12,553 nucleotides of DNA from Chloroflexota bacterium (GTDB lineage: Bacteria > Chloroflexota > Dehalococcoidia > SZUA-161 > SpSt-899), in assembly GCA_018657655.1 (NCBI GenBank), contig JABHWQ010000128.1:1-12553 (forward strand), read 5' to 3'. Both the position numbers and the translations under genes were made by a program. The number at the start of each line of letters is the position of its first letter. The first letter of the stretch is position 1. A model generated the notes under the pieces. It did not search any database, had not been told where the DNA came from, and saw only the letters and a list, made by a program, of their open reading frames with translations. This document shows, piece by piece, positions 6,151-12,553 of this stretch.

Positions 6151-8046
6151 ATGACACCTGATAACGCTACTAAAAATAATAACGATCGGAACAATTCAGT
6201 ACACACCAACCATCCAATCGCACAGCATAGATGGAACAAGGGTGTCTATGATCCTCATACTGAAAAAACGCCAGCTCTCCAAGATATAGCCCCGGAATTC
6301 GTCTCCTATTTGGGTGCTGGAAGAGCAGCTGAAGTACACCTCGTTAGAGACCGTAGAACAGGTCGTCTGTACGCTGAAAAGCTGTTCCAGGCAAAAGGCA
6401 GCTTATCTGAAGCTGGCAGAGACATCATCTACTGGGCTTGCTTCCAGGCTCCGTTCGCCTACCATACCAAAGAAAATGCCATTAAAGCAGCCATGTTCCG
6501 CAGGATTGTCCTGCGAGAACTAACTGAGTTATGGTTCGGAAGACCCTTAGTTGCCGATGCATACTACACACGATGGGACGAGACAGCCAAGGGTCACGTT
6601 CTAGGTACCGAATATATCAAAGGAAGAGGCCCAAAACCAGGCAAATTCGATCCCCATACGCTTCGTAACTTCTTCAAGAACTACCCTGCTCGTTTCTTCA
6701 AACGATTAGCTGGAATGAAGGCAGAAAAGGTTGAAGGACCGCTTTGGGAAATTGACGAAGTTACCAGACAGCTCGATGCCCTCAAGGAGAAATTTCATCA
6801 GGCCGGATTTATAGGATCAGAGTGGCAGGTAGATAAAATGCTCTCCGCACCTACGGCCAACGTGCTAAGGGACAAAAACGACAAATGGATATTAGTCGAT
6901 GTGGAATCGGGAATGCCGGCACTGGTGTTGCTGAAACATCTGTGGGCAGCTATTAAACTCGGTTCATTCCCATTGTTCGACGATACGGACTTCAACAAAT
7001 TGCATAAGTATGTGGAGAATAACCGGAACGATTTAGTTGAAAAGCTCGGGAAGGAACGTTTCCATAAATTGGAATCTGATATTCGTCAATTGGAACACCA
7101 CACCAAAGCCTGGAAATCGAGCGAGCCGGCAATATTCAGCCACAAGCATCGTCTTCTGACTGACTCCCGCCTTCGGACAAACATACGCAAAGGCTTCGCC
7201 GAACATTGGGTAAAAACCGGGCAAATATCAACTGCTAAGGCAAAGAACATCGAACGCTCCAACCTGCACTTCGGGAGTTATCTGTTTCACGATTATGCAA
7301 AAAGCATTCTTTCAGGCGTGGACATCTTTGCTCGCTCAGTCGGCCGAGGAGTTCGCAGATTCGCAGACACCATCGGTACTGCCTTACGCCTGCTCTACAG
7401 TACCCTTTTCGATGAAACATATCTCAAGCAGTTTTCTGAATCAAATGTAAACGAAAGGATCGATAGCTGGCAGAAATCTGGTCGATTGACTGCTGCTGAA
7501 GCGGCAGCTCTCCGGCCTGATATGAACACGCCTGAGCTCGTCGAATATCTCAAAGGTTTGGGATTTCACGTTGGATTGAAACCAATCATCACGTGTGTTC
7601 TGTTCGCATATGCAATGTGGGTCTTCCACGATCCCGAAGTCTGGGGCATTATTCAATTATTCCTGGCATCCCTCTGGGTTGGCCCTGCCACTAGAACGCT
7701 TTACACTCTTTATCGTATGATACGAACAAGAGGTAGAGGGTTTTCTCATGGAACAGCTTTGATGGTTGGTGCGCTGCCGAAAGTTGGTAATGCCGCCTAC
7801 CCAATACAGATGGCTACTACCCACCCAGGACTAGCTAGTTTCTTGCAACGATCAGTATTCTCCGTTTTCGGGTGTCATTTCCCGCTATTTGGCGGTACCG
7901 ATTCCCGTATTGAGCATGTTTTTATCAAAATAGCAGACTTCGGAGCTGCTATCCAGTACGAGTTCGCCAACCTGATCAATGGATTCAAGTCATTGATCCT
8001 GCCAGGCCGCAAGGTTAAGTCAATTCCTGACCAAAATAAAACCTGA
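6151..8046 (+). CDS. Divergent kinase-like protein with membrane-associated C-terminus
   Basis: I do not recognise this 631-residue protein as a named family. Residues 50-260 look like an atypical kinase fold: a glycine-rich loop LGAGRAAEVHLV (54-65), an invariant-type lysine in YAEKLF (Lys77), a possible hinge around TEYIKGRG (153-160), then NVLRD (237-241) and VDVESG (249-254), which resemble the catalytic-loop Asn and the DFG metal site. Asp228 is a possible catalytic base, but its eight-residue gap to Asn237 is longer than in ordinary kinases. A linker of about 200 residues contains two similar segments, around 353-363 and 440-450. Two membrane helices follow at about 476-515, then a basic loop and a C-terminal part. 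The first 30 residues are Asn-rich and polar. The ATG has GGAG (6138-6141) and AAGG (6145-6148) upstream. The PAP2-like gene follows 78 bases later. The substrate is unknown, and a lipid or membrane protein is only inferred. Confidence 0.72.
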   Translation: MTPDNATKNNNDRNNSVHTNHPIAQHRWNKGVYDPHTEKTPALQDIAPEFVSYLGAGRAAEVHLVRDRRTGRLYAEKLFQAKGSLSEAGRDIIYWACFQAPFAYHTKENAIKAAMFRRIVLRELTELWFGRPLVADAYYTRWDETAKGHVLGTEYIKGRGPKPGKFDPHTLRNFFKNYPARFFKRLAGMKAEKVEGPLWEIDEVTRQLDALKEKFHQAGFIGSEWQVDKMLSAPTANVLRDKNDKWILVDVESGMPALVLLKHLWAAIKLGSFPLFDDTDFNKLHKYVENNRNDLVEKLGKERFHKLESDIRQLEHHTKAWKSSEPAIFSHKHRLLTDSRLRTNIRKGFAEHWVKTGQISTAKAKNIERSNLHFGSYLFHDYAKSILSGVDIFARSVGRGVRRFADTIGTALRLLYSTLFDETYLKQFSESNVNERIDSWQKSGRLTAAEAAALRPDMNTPELVEYLKGLGFHVGLKPIITCVLFAYAMWVFHDPEVWGIIQLFLASLWVGPATRTLYTLYRMIRTRGRGFSHGTALMVGALPKVGNAAYPIQMATTHPGLASFLQRSVFSVFGCHFPLFGGTDSRIEHVFIKIADFGAAIQYEFANLINGFKSLILPGRKVKSIPDQNKT

Positions 8047-8124
8047 GTTAGCATCAGTAGCCACTTACGTCTAAGTATTGCGATATGATATAAATAACAG
8101 TTGAGCAAGATACGAGTAACCAAA

Positions 8125-8829
8125 ATGGCTATACACAAATGTGCATTTTTCATACTTCTGGCTCTTCTGGTTCTCCTCACTGCCCAAGCTCTCGCTACAA
8201 AAAATGATGATCCATTTTCGTGGGATGTGGATATAGCTGAATGGATCCAAACCGCGGACGCTGGATCGATTGGGAGCTACAACAACCGAATGGGAGTAGC
8301 AGGAGTAGCAGGAGTGGTAGGGCTGATTGTGATTGCATGCCTGTGGTTCAAAGGATGGCGTGCCGAGGCCGTGTTCGTTGGATTTGTTGGAGTAGCTGAC
8401 CTATTAAACCCTCTATTCCGTGAAGTTATAGGCAACCCCAGACCAACTTCAGAATTCATCACTGTATACAGGTCGCCGGTCGACTTCAGTTTTCCCAGCG
8501 GTACAGCTATGCATGTGGTAATGTTCAGCGGGGTATTGATTTACCTGTCCATGCACTTGATGAAGGCCGGTTGGCTGCGCAACGTAATTTGTGGCATCAT
8601 GGGATTATGGATTCCAATTATGGGAGTGTGGCTTATCTACCGGGGGGCCCATTGGCCAAGCGATGTTTTAGGTGGCTATGTATACGGGGCAGTCTTCTTA
8701 TGTATAATTATCTGGAGTTATCAAAAATATATCGCATGGCGAAGATCGCTCCCAAAAGAGCATATACCTCTCGAGAAACTCCCCTCATTATTTCAACCCT
8801 TCGCATGGATAGCGCGGATAGTCTACTGA
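8125..8829 (+). CDS. PAP2-family membrane phosphatase with degenerate active site
   Basis: This 234-residue protein has the PAP2 (type 2 phosphatidic acid phosphatase) architecture, with an N-terminal helix or signal sequence (about 5-24) and at least four further helices. The three motif regions are recognisable but altered. Motif 1 is REVIGNPRP (99-107), with Arg for the usual Lys. Motif 2 is PSGT (124-127), lacking the histidine of PSGH. Motif 3 keeps nucleophile-type His176 and Asp180 in HWPSDVLGG but has Trp-Leu (169-170) in place of Ser-Arg. Normal PAP2 enzymes remove phosphate from lipids such as phosphatidate or undecaprenyl diphosphate. This one may have a changed reaction or only bind. 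I chose ATG 8125; TTG at 8101 would add eight residues, and neither has a strong ribosome site. It probably shares a transcript with the kinase-like gene. Confidence 0.82.
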   Translation: MAIHKCAFFILLALLVLLTAQALATKNDDPFSWDVDIAEWIQTADAGSIGSYNNRMGVAGVAGVVGLIVIACLWFKGWRAEAVFVGFVGVADLLNPLFREVIGNPRPTSEFITVYRSPVDFSFPSGTAMHVVMFSGVLIYLSMHLMKAGWLRNVICGIMGLWIPIMGVWLIYRGAHWPSDVLGGYVYGAVFLCIIIWSYQKYIAWRRSLPKEHIPLEKLPSLFQPFAWIARIVY

Positions 8830-8849
8830 GTAAAAAATCCACAAAGCTA

Positions 8850-10991
8850 CTAAAGTTCTGAGTCATCTACCAATGGTAGACTGAAAATGAACTTGGAACT
8901 TCGGCCCAATTCACTTTCCACCCATATCTCTCCCGAATGTCCCTCCACTATACCTTTGCAGATCGCCAGCCCCAAACCTGAGCCTTCCCTTCTACGCTTG
9001 ATAGATTCTTCTAACCGGAAGAATCTATCGAATACTTTCTCGTGATACTCTTCAGGAATACCAGTACCATGATCAGTTACACTTAAAACTAACCTGTCAT
9101 CAACCACTTTTACCTGTAGTTTGATCATGGTCCCCTCTGGGGAATAGGAAGCTGCGTTCTCTACCAAGTTTGTTATCACTTGACCAATACGCAATTCGTC
9201 CATCAAAATAAGTGGTGAAATAGCTGGTTTGACTATTTCAAACTGGTGCTTCTTGGTCAAGATACGAAGCTTGTTGCTAATTTCGGTCAACACCTCATCA
9301 AACATAGTAACGGACTTGTCCAGCTTCATGGCACCACATGATATCCGCGAAACATCCAGGATATCGTTCACAATGCGCATGAGGTGGTCAGATTCTTGGT
9401 CGATATGTCTGATAAAATCCTTCTGCGTTTCGGCATCCCACGTTACATCAGGTTGAAGCAGTGTACTCGCAAATCCTTTAATTGAAGCCAGAGGAGTGCG
9501 TATTTCGTGGGATATACTTGCAAGAAAAGCCATTCGCAAACGATCAAGCTCATCTGAATCTCTTGCAGCCGAAATCTCTTTATGCATTTCAGCTGCATCA
9601 ATCGCGCCGCTTATCTGACGGCTAATCGTAATCAGAAATTCTCGCTCTTCACGTTCTAATGTACGCTCATTATCCGTCATAGCATACATTACACCCAGGA
9701 TCCGTCCCTTGGCTTTAAGTGGTATGCAAACAGCAGCTTTCAGTTGTTCCTGAATCACCATTCTGAGGGCTCTTTTCCCTATCAGATCAACCGAATCCGG
9801 AAGCGACTCAATAAAAACGGGTTCGCCGGATTGTACAACACATCCGGAAACTCCCTTGCCTATCTTAATGGGTGAGATCACTTTGGCGATACTGTCACTT
9901 ATTCCCTTGACGACTTTGACATTGAGGTTTTCCATTTTTTTGTCTACCAAGTATACTCCCGCAACTTTAACTCCAACCACATCCGCCACCTGCTCAAGCG
10001 CACTGTTGAGTATCTCGTCCAGATCAAACGATTGTCCGGTTATTTCCGCGATGGCATCCAATGTAGCTAGTTCTTTGCTTAACTGCATTATCTTCTCATC
10101 AGACTGGTTGCGCCGATCATTATCATGAGCAATATGCATACTGCCAACCATTTTCCCATCAGAACTTAACAGTGGCGATGTGGTGACTACGAAATCGCCG
10201 CTTAAATGTTCCTCAAAGAAATCCGCAGTGTGTCTTCGGCTGTCTTTCAATGATTTCATATGGGGACAAAAAGATGGCGGCTTATCCAGCCCGTGAACTA
10301 CGGCATAGCACGCCTGCCCCACACACTCAGCAGGATCCATACCCAACCGATCAGCCATAGCCTTATTAACCCTCACAAACCTATGCTGGTTATCAATTAT
10401 TGCTATGAGATCCGGTACTGAATCGAGTGCGCGCTCCCACTCTTTTTTGGCTCGAAGTATTGCTTCATCTGTCTGCTTGCGCTCAGTAATATCTTCCGTT
10501 TGAACGAGCATCAAATTCGGTAATACAAAACTGGAATTAATTGCCAAATATTTGGCATCTCCCAGGTTGTTGAACCGACAGTATAGTTCGCGTTTTTTAG
10601 AGCTTTTTTTGGCAAAACATTCAGTAAAGTCATCCAAGACTTCCGGGACATGCCCGTTAAGTTCCTTGGCGGTTTTGCCCACTAGACCAACCACCATTCC
10701 ACCGGACACGTCCTCGGCAGTATCATTGAAATCTACCAGCACGAAATCGTGGCCAACTTTTTGCCAGGTATATGAGGAAATTGGGGTGATATTAAGCTCG
10801 GTTTCCGGATTTTTCTTGCTTTTTACTGAAAGCTTTTTGCCCTTCCGGTCGAGCTCTGCAACTTCTAATGAGGCAATCCTCTGGCGAATCTCTGCCAGGT
10901 CATTAATCAGCTGCTCTGTAGTTTTTTCTTTAGGCTTGGTACGCCTGGACGGCTTCTGGATTGAGGTACCCGGATACGGCTTAGCACTCAT
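8850..10991 (-). CDS. Cytosolic PAS-PAS-GAF sensor histidine kinase
   Basis: This 713-residue sensor kinase has no membrane helix or signal peptide, so it should sense a cytoplasmic cue. Domains in order are a basic N-terminus with a short coiled coil (about 24-48), a divergent PAS domain (70-170), a second PAS domain (180-290), a GAF domain (310-465), a dimerisation helix pair with phospho-accepting His495 in SHEIRTPL, and an ATPase domain. The ATPase has the N box NLVENAASYSP (608-618), the G1 box DHGTGIP (640-646), the F box FDRFFRL (654-660) and the G2 box GSGLGLAI (670-677). All catalytic elements are intact. The second PAS domain carries Cys228 and Cys242 in a CYAVVHG...FCPH pattern. 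The ATG has GGAGG six bases upstream and a consensus promoter about 100 bases before it. No response regulator gene is adjacent, so its partner lies elsewhere. Confidence 0.93.
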   Translation of the reverse strand: MSAKPYPGTSIQKPSRRTKPKEKTTEQLINDLAEIRQRIASLEVAELDRKGKKLSVKSKKNPETELNITPISSYTWQKVGHDFVLVDFNDTAEDVSGGMVVGLVGKTAKELNGHVPEVLDDFTECFAKKSSKKRELYCRFNNLGDAKYLAINSSFVLPNLMLVQTEDITERKQTDEAILRAKKEWERALDSVPDLIAIIDNQHRFVRVNKAMADRLGMDPAECVGQACYAVVHGLDKPPSFCPHMKSLKDSRRHTADFFEEHLSGDFVVTTSPLLSSDGKMVGSMHIAHDNDRRNQSDEKIMQLSKELATLDAIAEITGQSFDLDEILNSALEQVADVVGVKVAGVYLVDKKMENLNVKVVKGISDSIAKVISPIKIGKGVSGCVVQSGEPVFIESLPDSVDLIGKRALRMVIQEQLKAAVCIPLKAKGRILGVMYAMTDNERTLEREEREFLITISRQISGAIDAAEMHKEISAARDSDELDRLRMAFLASISHEIRTPLASIKGFASTLLQPDVTWDAETQKDFIRHIDQESDHLMRIVNDILDVSRISCGAMKLDKSVTMFDEVLTEISNKLRILTKKHQFEIVKPAISPLILMDELRIGQVITNLVENAASYSPEGTMIKLQVKVVDDRLVLSVTDHGTGIPEEYHEKVFDRFFRLEESIKRRREGSGLGLAICKGIVEGHSGEIWVESELGRSSKFIFSLPLVDDSEL

Positions 10992-11050
10992 GGCTACCCT
11001 CCTGTCCCTCAGTCACGAACCCCCCACAGACGCAACTGAGCAATATATCA

Positions 11051-11070
11051 CTTCGGCATCCTGTCCGAAG
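11051..11070 (-). promoter_or_regulatory. Stem-loop in the sensor kinase leader
   Basis: CTTCGG (11051-11056) and CCGAAG (11065-11070) are perfect reverse complements around an eight-base loop. The stem lies within the predicted untranslated leader of the sensor kinase mRNA, about 60 bases before the start codon. No T-run follows in the direction of transcription, so it is not a standard terminator. It may stabilise the RNA or act as a binding site. Confidence 0.3.
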
Positions 11071-11100
11071 CTACTTATCTAGCTAACAAACGTGGCACGA

Positions 11101-11130
11101 ATTATACAACACTCAATATATTTATGTCAA
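11101..11130 (-). promoter_or_regulatory. Consensus sigma-70 promoter for the sensor kinase
   Basis: Read on the minus strand, a perfect TTGACA (11125-11130) is followed after 18 bases by a perfect TATAAT (11101-11106). Transcription would start near 11094 and give a leader of about 100 bases ahead of the sensor kinase ATG at 10991. This lets the kinase be transcribed independently of the sodium pump genes upstream on the same strand. It is the best promoter in the window. Confidence 0.7.
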
Positions 11131-11223
11131 CCCATTATGTAAAATCTAAGCAAGAAACATGGTTTGATCTAGAGGTTTTGTTAGAAAGAGGAAAATACTG
11201 TAGTTATTCAGGAAGCATGCCGA

Positions 11224-12372
11224 TTAGGTCAACATTCCCAAGAACACACCGGCCACTACAGCAGACCCAACCACACCAGCTACATTGGGGCCCATTGCAT
11301 GAAGCAACAGGAAATTCCTGGGATTGGCACGTTGGCCTTCGTGATGCGCGACCCGTGCCGCCATTGGTACTGCAGAAACCCCTGCAGCCCCCAGTATCGG
11401 GTTGAACGGAGTTTTGGATACTTTACTCATCAGTTTACCCATGAGTACACCGCCAATGGTGCTGAAAGAGAAAGCCAGGAAACCGAGCGCCAGGATGATC
11501 AGGGTTTCTTTCCGCATCACCAACTCCGCAGGCATTGAAGCACCAATGCACAGCATCAGGATCACCGTTACCACGTCAATGAAAGCTGTCTGCGCCGTTT
11601 GTGACAGGCGTTCCACCACTCCACTTGTTCTCAGAAGATTACCTACTGCAAACATCCCTACCAATGGCGCGGCGCGAGGAACAATCAAGCACACGCCAAA
11701 AAGCAGGATCGGGAACATTATCAGTTCCAGCTTGGAGACTTCTCTTAACTGTGGCTCCATATGTATTTTTCGCTCTTTTTCTGTGGTAAGTGCCCTGATT
11801 ATAGGCGGTTGAATGAGCGATACCATCGCCATATACGAATAGGCTGTAGCTGCAGTAATGCCCAAAAGGTCGGGTGCCAATATTGCCGTGGCATAAATAG
11901 TAGTCGGGCCATCAGCTCCACCGATGATGGCAATAGCACTTGCCTCTTTTAATCCAAAATCGCTGATTCCCCAGTATCCCAGAAGTAGGGCGCCGCCAAA
12001 TGCGAAAAAGATACCGACCTGAGCCGCTGCTCCCAGTAAAAATCCTTTGGGATTGGCTAACAGCGGACTGAAATCGGTCATAGCCCCAAGGCCCAGGAAG
12101 ATCATCACAGGAAGAACCGGATACTGGAAAATACCATAGTAACGCAGAATTCCCAGAATTCCAGCCTGTCCTGGGTCCGTCACTTCATTCGGTGATATCA
12201 ACAGGCCAGTAAGCGGAAGGTTCGCCAGTATTATTCCGGCCCCAATAGGCAAGAGCTCATAGGGTTCCCACTTCTTGGCTATCGCAAGATATATAAATCC
12301 CAGACCGATGCAGATCATTACAATGTGCTGCCAGGTTATATCATGAAATCCGGTCTGAAATGGAAACTCCAA
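11224..12372 (-). CDS. Sodium-pumping decarboxylase beta subunit (OadB/GcdB/MmdB family)
   Basis: This 382-residue membrane protein is the beta subunit of a biotin-dependent, Na+-translocating decarboxylase. It decarboxylates carboxybiotin and drives Na+ out of the cell. Family hallmarks are IGGADGPTTIY (150-160), with the conserved Asp154 that binds Na+ in OadB, AYSYMAMV (177-184), LIQPPI (186-191) and NPILGAAGVSAVPMAARV (324-341), whose Asn324 and Ser333 match residues essential in Klebsiella OadB. About nine membrane segments are expected. I chose the TTG at 12372, five bases after GGAGG, rather than the TTG at 12384, which has no ribosome site. A small OadG-like gene ends 25 bases upstream. 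The carboxytransferase and biotin carrier genes are not in the window, so the substrate (oxaloacetate, methylmalonyl-CoA or glutaconyl-CoA) cannot be named. Confidence 0.95.
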   Translation of the reverse strand: MEFPFQTGFHDITWQHIVMICIGLGFIYLAIAKKWEPYELLPIGAGIILANLPLTGLLISPNEVTDPGQAGILGILRYYGIFQYPVLPVMIFLGLGAMTDFSPLLANPKGFLLGAAAQVGIFFAFGGALLLGYWGISDFGLKEASAIAIIGGADGPTTIYATAILAPDLLGITAATAYSYMAMVSLIQPPIIRALTTEKERKIHMEPQLREVSKLELIMFPILLFGVCLIVPRAAPLVGMFAVGNLLRTSGVVERLSQTAQTAFIDVVTVILMLCIGASMPAELVMRKETLIILALGFLAFSFSTIGGVLMGKLMSKVSKTPFNPILGAAGVSAVPMAARVAHHEGQRANPRNFLLLHAMGPNVAGVVGSAVVAGVFLGMLT

Positions 12373-12397
12373 GTTTACCTCCAATTATCCTGTGATT

Positions 12398-12553
12398 CTA
12401 TTCGGTTATAGCCGCGTCCTGTTTTTTCTCAATTCTAGATATAATCGATCCCGATGCCCTCGTCATGATAGTCAGCATGATTAATATGGTGAAGACACTG
12501 ATAGCACCATAGAGAGCCTGTTCACCAGCCTCTCCCCATTCCCAATCATCGCT
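12398..12553 (-). CDS. Partial OadG-like small subunit of the sodium pump
   Basis: The window edge cuts this gene, leaving 51 C-terminal residues and a TAG stop. They comprise a short acidic segment (DDWEWGEAGEQ), one membrane helix (about 17 residues, GAISVFTILIMLTIM), and a charged cytoplasmic tail (RIEKKQD). This layout fits the gamma or delta subunit of sodium-pumping decarboxylases (OadG family), a single-helix protein that assembles with the beta subunit. The position 25 bases ahead of the beta subunit gene on the same strand supports this. The tail shown is short and lacks the long Pro/Ala-rich extension of Klebsiella OadG. The start codon lies outside the window, probably only a few residues away. 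Confidence 0.7.
   Translation of the reverse strand, partial: SDDWEWGEAGEQALYGAISVFTILIMLTIMTRASGSIISRIEKKQDAAITE

Noticed and set aside
10552..11082. Open frame of 176 residues on the plus strand
   Set aside because: It is the Ser/Leu-rich shadow of the sensor kinase N-terminal region and runs across that gene's start and leader.
11124..11405. Plus-strand open frame in the gap beyond the sensor kinase
   Set aside because: Two thirds of it is antisense to the conserved OadB C-terminus. The rest covers intergenic DNA with no domain.
1..12553. CRISPR array, tRNA, rRNA or intact insertion sequence
   Set aside because: I found no regularly spaced repeats, no tRNA or rRNA signature, and no transposase-like protein on either strand.

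Overview
The window looks like the chromosome of an anaerobic, probably Gram-positive-type or monoderm bacterium. The clues are a sodium-pumping decarboxylase membrane subunit pair at the right end, a soluble PAS-PAS-GAF histidine kinase, several TTG starts with good GGAGG-type ribosome sites, and moderate base composition. A Chloroflexota/Dehalococcoidia-like source is my best guess, but nothing here proves it. There are no tRNA, rRNA, CRISPR or intact insertion sequences.

Layout. Positions 1-656 hold no convincing gene but contain a nested perfect inverted repeat (378-439). A small four-helix membrane protein (657-1121, +) follows, converging almost stop-to-stop with a PlsC-type acyltransferase (1123-1899, -). 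The acyltransferase lies directly downstream of an ABC ATPase (1914-2789, -). Across a 146-base divergent intergenic region, two ABC-2 permease genes run the other way (2936-4837 and 4834-5877, +). The first permease carries a C-terminal membrane domain with the residue pattern of PrsW-type intramembrane proteases. Next come a structured leader (about 5964-6150), a very divergent kinase-like protein with a membrane-associated C-terminus (6151-8046, +), and a PAP2-family membrane protein with a degenerate active site (8125-8829, +). On the minus strand lie a cytosolic orphan sensor kinase (8850-10991) with its own strong promoter, the OadB/GcdB-type sodium pump beta subunit (11224-12372), and the cut-off end of a small OadG-like subunit (12398-12553).

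How it may work together. The ATPase and two permeases form a complete ABC-2 exporter. The protease-like domain on one permease suggests an exporter that also cleaves a peptide or membrane substrate, or that keeps an old protease fold for binding. Acyltransferase, kinase-like and PAP2-like genes around it point towards membrane lipid or lipid-linked substrates, but this link is inference from gene neighbourhood only. The sodium pump genes are a separate energy-metabolism unit whose carboxytransferase partner is not in the window.
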